NCBI GenBank assembly: GCA_913045315.1
Contig: CAJWQJ010000012.1
Coordinates: 1-64,000, forward strand
Direction: 5' to 3'
Source of the DNA: an uncultured Chloroflexota bacterium
GTDB taxonomy: Bacteria > Chloroflexota > Dehalococcoidia > Lucifugimonadales > UBA1127
Length of the DNA: 64,000 nt
Positions 15,871-24,090 of the stretch are shown here, in pieces. Numbering within the stretch: position 1 is the stretch's first letter; the number at the start of each line of letters is the position of its first letter. The notes below the pieces were generated by a model. The model worked only from the letters and a program-made list of their open reading frames with translations, ran no database searches and was not told the origin of the DNA. Both the position numbers and the translations under genes were made by a program.

Positions 15871-17265
15871 ATGTCAGCAAAAGAGACGCGAATTGAACGT
15901 GATTCTATGGGTGAAATGGAGGTTCCAATTTCTGCTTACTATGGAGCATCAACAATGCGAGCAGTACTAAATTTTCCTATAAGCATTTTGCGATTCTCCA
16001 GAGAATTTATTCAAGCTCTAGCGGTAATAAAAGGTTCAGCTGCTTCAACTAACATTGAATTAGGTATTCTTGATGCAAATATAGGTAATGCAATAAATCA
16101 AGCTGCTAAAGAAGTATCAGAAGGAAGATTTGATACTGAGTTCGTTTTGGACATTTTTCAGACAGGTTCAGGAACTTCAACCAATACAAATGCTAACGAA
16201 GTAATTGCAAATCGAGCTACTGAAATATTAGGTGGAGATCGAGGTGCACGACTTGTTCATCCAAATGACCATGTTAATCTGTGCCAATCATCCAATGATG
16301 TAATCCCCAGTGCAATACATATAGCTGCAATAACATCAATACAAACTCAACTTATTCCTTCATTAACAGAATTAAAAACCCAGCTTCTAAAAAAATCAGA
16401 GGAATTTTGGCCAATAGTAAAAACTGGAAGAACTCATCTACAAGACGCCACTCCGATTAGACTTGGACAGGAATTTCTTGGGTATGCTGGACAAATAGAA
16501 CGTGGAATTACAAGAGCTAATCATGCTGTTAAAGAACTTTCAGAAATTGCACTGGGAGGAACTGCGGTTGGCACAGGAGTAAATTCTCACCCACAATTTT
16601 CTAACTTAACATGCGAAAAAATCAGCTCCGCTTTAGATATATCAGTTCATGAAACTGACAATCATTTTCAAGCACAAAACACAATCGACTCCCTTGTAGA
16701 AGCAAGTGGATCATTACGAACTATAGCTATAAGCATGAATAAAATAGCCAATGATATTCGATTCTTAGGTTCAGGACCCAGAGCTGGTCTAGCAGAAATA
16801 ACTCTGCCTGAAGTGCAACCTGGAAGTTCAATCATGCCCGGAAAAGTAAATCCAGTTATTGCTGAATCGTTGATTCAAGTAGTTGCTCATGTAATAGGGA
16901 ATGATAATACTATTATGTTATCAGGACATGGTGGTTATTTTGAGCTCAATATGATGTTTCCAGTAGCTGCACATAATATACTTGAGTCCATTTTTCTGCT
17001 TGCTACATCTGCGAATAATTTTTCAGAACAGTGTGTGAAAGGAATACAAGCAACTGGACAAGGACCAGAAAGTGTCGAAAAGGGATTAATGTTAGGAACC
17101 GTATTAACTCCAGCAGTTGGATATGATAAAGCCGCTTCAATTGCAAAAGAAGCAGCGGCTACAAATAGGACTATTCGAGAAGTAGCAAAAGAAACAACAG
17201 ACTTATCAGATTCCGAAATAGACAAACTTCTTAATGCAGAAAAAATGACTGAACCCGGGTTATAG
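15871..17265 (+). CDS. fumC: Class II fumarate hydratase
   Basis: FumC, 464 residues, interconverts fumarate and malate in the TCA cycle; it is an oxygen-stable homotetramer. Visible motifs are ETRIERDSMGEMEVP at the N-terminus, FQTGSGTSTNTNANEVI, SSNDVIPSAIHIA, KTGRTHLQDATPI and the catalytic loop GSSIMPGKVNPV near residue 320. Length is typical. CGGAGGGG is just before the ATG. It is a single gene between divergent xdhC and convergent thi genes. Aspartase and argininosuccinate lyase are relatives, but TGRTHLQDA and the full motif set favour fumarase. Confidence 0.94.
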   Translation: MSAKETRIERDSMGEMEVPISAYYGASTMRAVLNFPISILRFSREFIQALAVIKGSAASTNIELGILDANIGNAINQAAKEVSEGRFDTEFVLDIFQTGSGTSTNTNANEVIANRATEILGGDRGARLVHPNDHVNLCQSSNDVIPSAIHIAAITSIQTQLIPSLTELKTQLLKKSEEFWPIVKTGRTHLQDATPIRLGQEFLGYAGQIERGITRANHAVKELSEIALGGTAVGTGVNSHPQFSNLTCEKISSALDISVHETDNHFQAQNTIDSLVEASGSLRTIAISMNKIANDIRFLGSGPRAGLAEITLPEVQPGSSIMPGKVNPVIAESLIQVVAHVIGNDNTIMLSGHGGYFELNMMFPVAAHNILESIFLLATSANNFSEQCVKGIQATGQGPESVEKGLMLGTVLTPAVGYDKAASIAKEAAATNRTIREVAKETTDLSDSEIDKLLNAEKMTEPGL

Positions 17266-17270
17266 TTCTT

Positions 17271-17353
17271 AAATTACGAGATATTATCAATTTAAAGAGT
17301 TACCTACTGAGATTTTGGTGCCAAGATCCAAATTTAGTAATATCTCGTAATTT
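17271..17353. repeat. 16-bp perfect inverted repeat flanking 51 bases
   Basis: Bases 17271-17286 are the exact reverse complement of 17338-17353. On the plus strand the second arm is followed by TATTTTT, so it could end fumC transcription despite the long loop. The second arm lies inside the C-terminal codons of the small minus-strand ORF. An 83-base element with terminal inverted repeats is an alternative reading, but I see no target-site duplication. Confidence 0.75.
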
Positions 17354-17521
17354 TATTTTTCTTCCAAGCATTTTCTCTTGATACCATTTATATCTTCTAG
17401 ATAGATAAAAAGGATCAAACTTAACTATCAATAAAAACCGTATTAATCCTACTAAAGAATCAATTAAAAGAAACATCGATCCTATGAAGGAAACTCCGTA
17501 ATTCAATATTCTCAAAATCAT
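17300..17521 (-). CDS. Small ORF coupled to thiS, one or two membrane helices
   Basis: A 73-residue ORF whose ATG overlaps the thiS stop in an ATGA-type arrangement, with GGTGGG just before it. The N-terminal half (about residues 8-35) is strongly hydrophobic; the rest is basic and aromatic (RRYKWYQEKMLGRK). I do not recognise a family and no thiamine gene of this form is known to me. Coupling to thiS is the main support. Against it: the inverted repeat at 17271-17353 reaches into its end, and it may be only a chance frame. Confidence 0.5.
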   Translation of the reverse strand: MILRILNYGVSFIGSMFLLIDSLVGLIRFLLIVKFDPFYLSRRYKWYQEKMLGRKIKLRDITKFGSWHQNLSR

Positions 17522-17727
17522 CCACCACCCACTGGTTGAACAATATCCAGAACATCCCCATCATTTACAACAATTGAATCAAATTGTTCTTTGGCAACCA
17601 CTTCTCCGTTATGAGCAATTGCTAAATGAGATAAATCTTCAATTCCTAAATAGTCCTTTAAAATATACATTAAATAAGTGTCTTCATCGAATATATGTAT
17701 CTGAGCATTTATTCCAACTCTAATCAT
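17518..17727 (-). CDS. thiS: Sulfur carrier protein ThiS
   Basis: A 69-residue ubiquitin-like sulfur carrier. The C-terminus ends in DVLDIVQPVGGG; the terminal Gly-Gly is adenylylated and thiocarboxylated and gives sulfur to ThiG for thiazole formation. VVAKEQFDSIVVNDGD matches the ThiS block before the tail. MoaD would look similar, but the neighbours thiE and thiG decide for ThiS. It is 9 bases after thiE and overlaps the following small ORF. Confidence 0.88.
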   Translation of the reverse strand: MIRVGINAQIHIFDEDTYLMYILKDYLGIEDLSHLAIAHNGEVVAKEQFDSIVVNDGDVLDIVQPVGGG

Positions 17728-17736
17728 CCCGTATTC

Positions 17737-18378
17737 CTATTCAACCGTAAGTTTAGTATTATTTATTAGTTCTGATAGTATATGTGACTCGCCATAAGGA
17801 TCACTGCTCCCCATTATGGCCGATATTACTGCTGCACCCATAGCTCCAGAATGAACAACGTCTGCAACATTATATTGATTAATACCACCAATAGCTATTA
17901 CAGGAAGATCAATTACACTACATGTTCGTTGGATTTCCCCAATACCTATTCCAGCAAAATCTGGATGTGAACGACTCTGAAAAATTGTACCTAGCAATAT
18001 CAAATCAGCACCGTCTCTTTGGGCTGTCAAAGCCTCTTCAGTACTATGAACAGACTTGCCAATCCATACATCAGTACCCACCATCATTCTTACCACATTC
18101 GTAGGAAGTCCAGTGCTTCCAAGTTGAACCCCATCAGCTTGACAAGCAATAGCTAAATCAACTCTGTCATTAATAAAAAATAATGCTTTATTTTTTGTTA
18201 CCTCACGTATTTTCATGGCTAAGTCATACAATTTTGACGTTGATAAATTTCTTTCACGAAGATGAACCATGTTTACCCCACCATCAATTGCCATAGTTAT
18301 TTGATCGATGACAGAAAGGGATGAGTTAATAGAAGAATCCGTTATCACTGCTAAAAATTTGGTTGATTTGGAAATCAT
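17737..18378 (-). CDS. thiE: Thiamine-phosphate synthase
   Basis: ThiE, 213 residues, a TIM barrel that couples HMP-pyrophosphate with thiazole phosphate to give thiamine phosphate. The pyrophosphate-binding and pyrimidine-binding blocks are visible: MVHLRERNLS, FFINDRVDLAIACQADGVQLG, IGKSVHSTEEA, LLGTIFQSRSHPDFAGIG and VIAIGGINQYNV. Length is typical. It lies between thiG (7 bases) and thiS (9 bases). TenI is a close relative lacking synthase activity, but the intact motif set and operon favour ThiE. Confidence 0.9.
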   Translation of the reverse strand: MISKSTKFLAVITDSSINSSLSVIDQITMAIDGGVNMVHLRERNLSTSKLYDLAMKIREVTKNKALFFINDRVDLAIACQADGVQLGSTGLPTNVVRMMVGTDVWIGKSVHSTEEALTAQRDGADLILLGTIFQSRSHPDFAGIGIGEIQRTCSVIDLPVIAIGGINQYNVADVVHSGAMGAAVISAIMGSSDPYGESHILSELINNTKLTVE

Positions 18379-18385
18379 GATTCAC

Positions 18386-19168
18386 CTAATTAATTACCTG
18401 AGCAGTAGGGTCTTGAGGACTACTAGGAGTTGCATAATCTTTCATGGGAATTCTTCCAGATAAAAAGGATTTGCGTCCTGCTTGAACAGCTAAATTAAAC
18501 CCCTCTGCCATTAAACCAGGATCATTTGCTTGAGCTATCGCAGTATTTACTAAGACAGCAGATGCTCCCATTTCTAAAGCCTGCGCCGCATCTGATGGAA
18601 CCCCTAAACCTGCATCAATGATCACTGGAACATTTGCCTGGGAAATAATTATTTCAATTTCTTCCTTAGTATGAATCCCCTTGCCTGATCCTATCGCTGA
18701 TCCAAGAGGCATTACGGCAGAACATCCAACATCTTGCAATCTTGATGCTAGTACAGGGTCTGCATGCATATACGGAAGAACAATAAATCCATCTTTTACC
18801 AAAATTTCAGCAGCTTGAAGAGTTCCTATAGGGTCAGGTAAAAGATATTTTGAGTCTGGAATCACTTCAAGTTTTACCAAGTTGGAATGAGTTATTTCTC
18901 TACCGAGTTTTGCTGCCAAAACTGCCTCATCTGCTGTCTTGCTTCCAGCTGTATTTGGTAAAACTACAAATTTTTTCCAGTCAATAACATCTAAAATTGT
19001 CTTAACATTTGGGTTATCAAGAGGAAGTCGTTTAATAGCAACTGTGACAATTTCCGTTGCTGATCGATGTAATGCATCAATCATTTCCTGGTCAGTTCTA
19101 TAGCGGCCAGTGCCAATGAGTAATCGAGATTTATACTCTTTTCCAGCAATTACTAAGGAATCAACCAT
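18386..19168 (-). CDS. thiG: Thiazole synthase
   Basis: ThiG, 260 residues, builds the thiazole phosphate of thiamine from DXP, dehydroglycine and the ThiS thiocarboxylate. The Schiff-base lysine is Lys99 in LVKLEVI; RLLIGTGRY, LPNTAGSKTADEAV, AVMPLGSAIGSGKGI and DAGLGVPSDAAQALEMG are all family blocks. It is the first gene of the thi operon, with GAGGAG before the ATG. I looked for a TPP riboswitch in the 181-base leader and found none of the conserved core. Confidence 0.94.
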   Translation of the reverse strand: MVDSLVIAGKEYKSRLLIGTGRYRTDQEMIDALHRSATEIVTVAIKRLPLDNPNVKTILDVIDWKKFVVLPNTAGSKTADEAVLAAKLGREITHSNLVKLEVIPDSKYLLPDPIGTLQAAEILVKDGFIVLPYMHADPVLASRLQDVGCSAVMPLGSAIGSGKGIHTKEEIEIIISQANVPVIIDAGLGVPSDAAQALEMGASAVLVNTAIAQANDPGLMAEGFNLAVQAGRKSFLSGRIPMKDYATPSSPQDPTAQVIN

Positions 19169-19349
19169 TAAATACTCCTCTAATTACTCGATGTATCAAA
19201 ATTAATCCATTTATCTTCGCATCCTATAGAGAAAAAGGATTTGAATCAATATACTTGTCACCTAAGATTGTTCCTGTCAGACTTTATATTACATGTCATA
19301 ATTAAATTTCCACAAGAAATCCAATGAAATGTAGATTGAGAAAGAAAAA

Positions 19350-20000
19350 ATGAAATTTCCAAATGCAATAGTTTTTGATTTCGATGGGGTTATCCTTGAA
19401 TCGACCGAAATTAAAACCCAAGCTTTTGTAGATATCTTTTCGGACGAAACAGATCACCTTGATTCAATCATTAGACATCATTTAGAGAACATGGGAATTT
19501 CTCGACATGAAAAATTTCGTTATATCTATAAAAACATTCTTAAGAGGGAATTAACACAAGATCATTCTGAAAAACTTGCTCAAATGTTTGCACTATCTGT
19601 ATGGAAAAATATATTGGATTGCCCAGAAGTTCCAGGAATAATAGATTTTCTTAAGATGCATTCTAAAAATTGTTTGTTTTTTATTGCCTCTGGAACCCCT
19701 GAAGAGGAACTAAAAGAGGTTGTTAAACAAAGACGCTTAGATAATTATTTTGTTGGAGTATATGGATCTCCAAGATTAAAACCAGAAATAATTCACGATA
19801 TTATACAAAAATGGAATTTAAAAATAAATGAAATGCTTTTTATTGGTGATGCTCTAACTGATCTTAATGCAGCAAGAGAATGCAACATATCATTCGTAGG
19901 AAGAATAGCTCCCACTGGAAACAATTTTACGAATGAAGATGTAATAACTATAGATGATTTTCGTGAACTTCCCAGTTTTCTTAACAGTTCTGCATCTTGA
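19350..20000 (+). CDS. HAD-superfamily phosphatase, glycan island
   Basis: A 216-residue haloacid-dehalogenase hydrolase. Motif I is VFDFDGVIL with nucleophile Asp10 and Asp12, motif II is the SGT at about 114-116, the motif III Lys is in RLKPEII and motif IV is FIGDALTDLNAA. An alpha-helical cap lies between motifs I and II, as in beta-phosphoglucomutase-like members. It opens the polysaccharide island and precedes a NeuB-type synthase by two genes, so dephosphorylation of a sugar or nonulosonate phosphate is a reasonable inference. Substrate not determinable here. Confidence 0.83.
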   Translation: MKFPNAIVFDFDGVILESTEIKTQAFVDIFSDETDHLDSIIRHHLENMGISRHEKFRYIYKNILKRELTQDHSEKLAQMFALSVWKNILDCPEVPGIIDFLKMHSKNCLFFIASGTPEEELKEVVKQRRLDNYFVGVYGSPRLKPEIIHDIIQKWNLKINEMLFIGDALTDLNAARECNISFVGRIAPTGNNFTNEDVITIDDFRELPSFLNSSAS

Positions 20001-20076
20001 AACCTAATATAGCTAATGCTAAGCTTGTCTAATATTCGTTTAAAGTTAAAACCATAACTCATTGTGAGGTGAACCA

Positions 20077-20370
20077 ATGCAAAAAATCCGAGTGCTTTCT
20101 TTCGACCAATCAGACTTTGTGCATTCTGATGAAACAGTCGAATTAGACCATATTTCATCTCGAACAAAATACACTCTTTTAGTAAAGGATCTAAACAATA
20201 ATTCCAATGGACCCGGTACAACTGGAATAATGATTCCTTTGGATAATCTGCAAGATATTGATATCGGAAATGGTTATTTATCTCTCATTCTATCCAATGA
20301 TTCAGAGTCACAACAATCATCAGTTATCCTTAATCTCTCTGAATACATAGAACAGTATAAAAACAAATAA
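20077..20370 (+). CDS. Hypothetical 97-residue protein
   Basis: A small, acidic, soluble protein with no signal or membrane segment. GAGGTG lies about seven bases before the ATG. The region around KYTLLVKDLN and GIMIPLDNLQDIDIGNGYLSL looks like beta strands, but I recognise no family. It lies between the HAD phosphatase and an aminotransferase on the same strand, so a role in sugar synthesis is a guess by position only. A longer reading on the opposite strand (19793-20221) overlaps both neighbours and has no such support. Confidence 0.6.
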   Translation: MQKIRVLSFDQSDFVHSDETVELDHISSRTKYTLLVKDLNNNSNGPGTTGIMIPLDNLQDIDIGNGYLSLILSNDSESQQSSVILNLSEYIEQYKNK

Positions 20371-20405
20371 CAAATTACCATCATTTGAAACTGAGGAGTA
20401 AAAAG

Positions 20406-21533
20406 ATGTCATCCAATATAAATGTTCCACCGGTACGAGTCGTTTTTGATGAGGACGACAGAAAAAATATTCTAAGTGAAATTGACGCAGTCCTTCAAAG
20501 TGGAATGGTAGCTGCAAGCACAAAAGTTAAGGAATTTGAGGAATTTTGGGCCGAATATTGTGGTTCGAAACATGCCATAGCTTGTTCTAATGGTGGAGCT
20601 GCTCTTGAAGTACTGATGAAAGCAATGGATATCAAAGGCAAGGATGTATTGGTTCCGACAAATACATTTGTCGCTACCGTAAACGCAGTTATTTTTGCTG
20701 GAGGCAATCCAATATTCCTTGATCTCGATCCAAACACAATGTGTGTCACATTGGAAGAAATAAAAAATAAAAAAACTGAATCAACTGTTGGAGTGCTTCC
20801 GGTTCATATAGGAGGAATTATTTCCCCCGAAATGGAAAATATTTCATCCTGGTGCAAAGAAAACAACTTGTGGCTTATAGAGGATGCTGCCCATGCTCAC
20901 GGATCAGAATTTAATGGAAAACGTGCAGGTCAATTTGGACTTGCAGCAGCATATTCGTTTTTTGCAACAAAGGTAATTACTGCAGCTGAAGGGGGAATGA
21001 TCGTATGTGATGACGATGGTCTTGCAGAAGCATGCAGAGGTTTAAGAGATTATGGTAAACGATCTCAATGGGAAACGGTTCATACATATTTGAGCTCTAA
21101 TTATAGAATGAACGAAGTTACTGCAGTAATCGGTCATTATCAAGCAAAAAAATTAGATTCATTTCTGCAAGATAGAGACACTGTGGCTGACGAATACAAA
21201 AAACACTTGTCTGGCAAAATCGATCTTATAATGCCATCAGGACGATCAAGCTGGTACAAATTTATGGCTCTTCCTGAAATAGGAATTAGTCAAGACGATA
21301 TTAGAACAAAATTAAAAGCGCGCAGTATAAGTCTAGCCGGAGGTGTTTACGATATTCCTGTGCACCTACAACCTGTATTTCAAGAAATGGGATCAGTCCC
21401 ATCTTTACCGTTATCCGAGGATATATGCCCAAGACATATTTGCCTCCCAATATGGGTTGGAATGAGCAACGAACAGGTTGAGCATGTCATATCAAGTCTC
21501 ATCGAAGTTCTAGAAGAATTAAAAACAGGTTAA
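20406..21533 (+). CDS. DegT/DnrJ/EryC1/StrS sugar aminotransferase
   Basis: A 375-residue PLP-dependent aminotransferase of the family that aminates keto-sugar nucleotides. The Schiff-base lysine is Lys189 in SFFATKVITAAEGG; IEDAAHAHGSEF and ACSNGGAALEVLMKA are family blocks. A TTG at 20385 opens the frame, but GAGGAG at 20393-20398 is seven bases before the ATG at 20406, which I choose. It precedes a NeuB-like gene by 7 bases. LegC and PseC belong to the same family, so amination of a 4-keto sugar that feeds a nonulosonate is likely; the exact substrate is unknown. Confidence 0.88.
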   Translation: MSSNINVPPVRVVFDEDDRKNILSEIDAVLQSGMVAASTKVKEFEEFWAEYCGSKHAIACSNGGAALEVLMKAMDIKGKDVLVPTNTFVATVNAVIFAGGNPIFLDLDPNTMCVTLEEIKNKKTESTVGVLPVHIGGIISPEMENISSWCKENNLWLIEDAAHAHGSEFNGKRAGQFGLAAAYSFFATKVITAAEGGMIVCDDDGLAEACRGLRDYGKRSQWETVHTYLSSNYRMNEVTAVIGHYQAKKLDSFLQDRDTVADEYKKHLSGKIDLIMPSGRSSWYKFMALPEIGISQDDIRTKLKARSISLAGGVYDIPVHLQPVFQEMGSVPSLPLSEDICPRHICLPIWVGMSNEQVEHVISSLIEVLEELKTG

Positions 21534-21540
21534 AACTTAA

Positions 21541-22359
21541 ATGTCAAATAAAACAATAGTAATAGCTGAAGCTGGTGAAAACCACTGTGGAAACATACAA
21601 CTTGCATATGATTTAATTGACATGTCGGCTCGGGCAGGATGTGACTATGTTAAATTTCAACTCTATGATGCTGCAAAAGCATCCTCCTCTGATCCAGAAA
21701 AAGAATGGTTCAAGAAGGTAGAAGTTTCTGATGCAATGTGGAACGATTTAATCGATTACTCAAAAAAAGCTGGCATCCTACCATTAGCAACACCATGGGA
21801 TAAGGAAAAAGCTGAAGTTATTCTCAAATCCGGTGCAACAGCCATTAAAATTGCCTCATTTCATATTGTTGACCTTGAATTGTTACAATTCGTAAATGCT
21901 AATTTCAATAGAGTATTTTTATCAACAGGAATGTCCTCGATTAATGAAATTGAAAGAGCTGTTGAAGCTTTAAAAGATGTCAAAGAACTATTCGTGCTTC
22001 ATTGCGTATCTGAGTATCCTCTTCCACCTGAAAACGTGAATTTAAATATCATTTCAACATTACAGAATAAATTTCCAAATGTATCTGGTATAGGGTATTC
22101 AGACCATACCATCGGGATATTTGCTCCAGTTTTGGCAGTTTCTATGGGAGCTAAAGTAATCGAAAAACATATTACTACTGATAAAAATTTAGAAGGAACT
22201 GACCATATTTTATCTGCAGATGGAACCGAATTACCAGAAATGGTACGTCAAATACGATTGGCTGAAACCATGCTCGGTACAAACGAAAAACAACTCACAG
22301 CTTCTGAAAAAGAAAATCAGGAGTTTCTCCGAGAGCGTTTTCATAATGTGCCTACCTAG
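21541..22359 (+). CDS. NeuB-family synthase lacking the SAF domain
   Basis: A 272-residue TIM-barrel protein of the sialic/legionaminic/pseudaminic acid synthase family, which joins PEP to an amino sugar. Conserved blocks are IAEAGENHCGN, YVKFQLYDA, IKIASFHI, LHCVSEYPLP, GIGYSDHTIG and KVIEKHITTDKNLEGTDH. It stops right after the barrel: the C-terminal antifreeze-like SAF domain (about 60 residues) present in the second NeuB of this island is absent, with no later in-frame sequence. The SAF domain normally covers the neighbouring subunit's active site, so this enzyme may use a different acceptor. Immediately follows the aminotransferase. Confidence 0.85.
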   Translation: MSNKTIVIAEAGENHCGNIQLAYDLIDMSARAGCDYVKFQLYDAAKASSSDPEKEWFKKVEVSDAMWNDLIDYSKKAGILPLATPWDKEKAEVILKSGATAIKIASFHIVDLELLQFVNANFNRVFLSTGMSSINEIERAVEALKDVKELFVLHCVSEYPLPPENVNLNIISTLQNKFPNVSGIGYSDHTIGIFAPVLAVSMGAKVIEKHITTDKNLEGTDHILSADGTELPEMVRQIRLAETMLGTNEKQLTASEKENQEFLRERFHNVPT

Positions 22360-22390
22360 TAAAGAAATCAAAGAGTTTTGCAAGTGAGAA

Positions 22391-23104
22391 ATGATTAGTG
22401 TAATTATATGCACATACAATTATGGACATTACTTGGATAGATGTTTACCAAGCATAATTAATCAATCCATCAACAACGATAATTTCGAAATTATCGTTGT
22501 TGATGATGGTTCTGAAGATAATACAAGAAAAGTACTTCAGAATTATACAAGCCAAATAAAAATCTTAACTCATCAAAAAAATTTTGGATTAGGAATATCG
22601 AGTAATACTGGTATCCTCAATTCTTCAGGAGAATATTTTATTAGAGTTGATGCTGACGATGAACTCCTACCTGGTGCTCTTCAAAATTTATCATTGTCAC
22701 TCAATGATAATTCTATGGCTGCATTAGCATATGGTGATAGAATTAATTGTGATACTGAGGGAATAACTAAAAAGTTTAAGCATACACATGAAATGAATAT
22801 TTACGATATAATTGCTCCTGGGGTTATGTTCCGCACAGCAAGAGTCATTGAAGTTGGACTATACAACAATGTCTACTGGGAAGAACATGATTTGATGGTA
22901 CGACTATTGAAATATTGGCCAGCAATTTATCTTCCAGAAAATGTATATAAATACTATATTCATGGAAATAATATGACTTCAAACCCTGTTGCAAGAATTG
23001 AGGGCTGGAAAGCTTTAATTAATTCTTGGGGAATCGCAGAACTAAGAAAATGGGGACATGAGGACGAAATGGAATCAGTCTATAAACAAATGATGATGGA
23101 GTAG
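22391..23104 (+). CDS. Family 2 glycosyltransferase
   Basis: A 237-residue GT-A glycosyltransferase. The N-terminal block ISVIICTYNYGHYLDRCL, the UDP-binding VVDDGSEDNTRKVL near residue 37 and the DxD-type metal motif VDADDELLP near 94 are clear; a conserved WEEHDLMVRLLKY follows. No membrane segment, so it probably works at the inner face of the membrane on lipid-linked sugar. The codons for INNDNFEIIVVDDG fall within a 38-bp perfect palindrome. The stop overlaps or abuts the next gene. Confidence 0.88.
   Translation: MISVIICTYNYGHYLDRCLPSIINQSINNDNFEIIVVDDGSEDNTRKVLQNYTSQIKILTHQKNFGLGISSNTGILNSSGEYFIRVDADDELLPGALQNLSLSLNDNSMAALAYGDRINCDTEGITKKFKHTHEMNIYDIIAPGVMFRTARVIEVGLYNNVYWEEHDLMVRLLKYWPAIYLPENVYKYYIHGNNMTSNPVARIEGWKALINSWGIAELRKWGHEDEMESVYKQMMME
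22468..22505. repeat. 38-bp perfect palindrome with no loop, inside a glycosyltransferase gene
   Basis: Bases 22468-22486 are the exact reverse complement of 22487-22505, centred on TTCGAA, with no spacer and no mismatch. It encodes the conserved strand and DDG motif of the GT2 fold, so the protein is intact. Such a sequence could extrude as a cruciform or fold as a very stable mRNA hairpin. Confidence 0.95.
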
Positions 23105-23112
23105 TGAAATAT

Positions 23113-24063
23113 ATGAACATAACGGTAACAGGTGGAAGTGGATTCATAGGTAGTCATGTAATTGACGCACTTAGAAATGAAGGGCATTCGGTAACCAATA
23201 TAGATATGGTTGATAGAGGAAATGCTGACACCTTTGAAAAAGCAGACATTAGAGATGTTGATCAAATAACTGAGGTGCTTACAAGAAACAAAATTGAAGC
23301 AGTTTTTAATCTTGCTGCTGTTGCAAATGCTAGGCAAGCATTGGACGATCCTATTACTGCAGTAGACATGAATATCAAGGGGGCAGCTGTTGTTCTTGAA
23401 GCAGCTAGGCGTGCAAGTGTACAACGAGTTGTAATGGCAAGTACTGTATGGTATTTCAACGCTGTTGATCGAAGTATTCCTGAAAACCATACGGGGCCTA
23501 AAATACTTGATGAAACCTCTCAGATATTACCTGAAGGGGGCGGACACATTTATACAACATCGAAAATTGCTGCTGAGCTTTTGTGTCATGATTTTCAAAA
23601 ACTATATGGACAAGAATTCACAATTCTCCGTTTTGGAATACCTTATGGGCCGAGAATGTGGCCGGGATTAGCTCTTCGTGCGTTTATGGATAACGTGTTT
23701 TCTGATAAGCCCATACAAATATTCGGGGACGGGAGTGCTTTAAGACGCTTTGTCTATGTTGAAGACATAGCCAAAGCACATTGTTTAGCATTATCAGATG
23801 CTGCAATTAATCAAACATATAACCTTGAAGGTGAACGAGACGTCACAATAAAAGAACTTGCGGAAACAGTTACCAAACATGCAGGAAAAGGAACGATTGA
23901 GTATGTCATCGATGCCTCAAGACGTGGTGAGCTTGTGATGGATAGTATTGAGATTTCGAACGCTAAAGCTGAACGTGATTTAGGTTGGAAACCAGAAACA
24001 CAGCTTGACGAAGGGGTAAGAAGGGCCGTGAACTGGTATCAAAGTGAAGTGCTTAAACAATAA
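23113..24063 (+). CDS. NAD-dependent sugar-nucleotide epimerase/dehydratase
   Basis: An extended SDR of about 316 residues. GGSGFIGSHV is the NAD-binding loop and YTTSK the catalytic Tyr-Lys motif. RFGIPYGPR and GDGSALRRFVYVEDIAKAH are blocks shared almost word for word with the gene at 28060-29004, so the two are paralogues. A GTG at 23104 overlapping the previous stop also opens the frame; the ATG at 23113 gives the usual MNITVTGGSG beginning and a GGAG site 11 bases upstream. Substrate unknown. Confidence 0.85.
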   Translation: MNITVTGGSGFIGSHVIDALRNEGHSVTNIDMVDRGNADTFEKADIRDVDQITEVLTRNKIEAVFNLAAVANARQALDDPITAVDMNIKGAAVVLEAARRASVQRVVMASTVWYFNAVDRSIPENHTGPKILDETSQILPEGGGHIYTTSKIAAELLCHDFQKLYGQEFTILRFGIPYGPRMWPGLALRAFMDNVFSDKPIQIFGDGSALRRFVYVEDIAKAHCLALSDAAINQTYNLEGERDVTIKELAETVTKHAGKGTIEYVIDASRRGELVMDSIEISNAKAERDLGWKPETQLDEGVRRAVNWYQSEVLKQ

Positions 24064-24090
24064 TTTTTCTTTAACCAAAACAGAGGTCAC

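Noticed and set aside
17271-17353. Insertion sequence or MITE
   Set aside because: No transposase, no target duplication and only one copy noticed; kept as an inverted repeat only.
19169-19349. TPP riboswitch upstream of thiG
   Set aside because: The leader on the minus strand lacks the conserved CUGAGA and ACCUGA core blocks, so no THI element is called.
19793-20221. Minus-strand gene of 142 codons
   Set aside because: It overlaps the end of the HAD gene and the small plus-strand gene, both with ribosome sites, and shows no recognisable motif.
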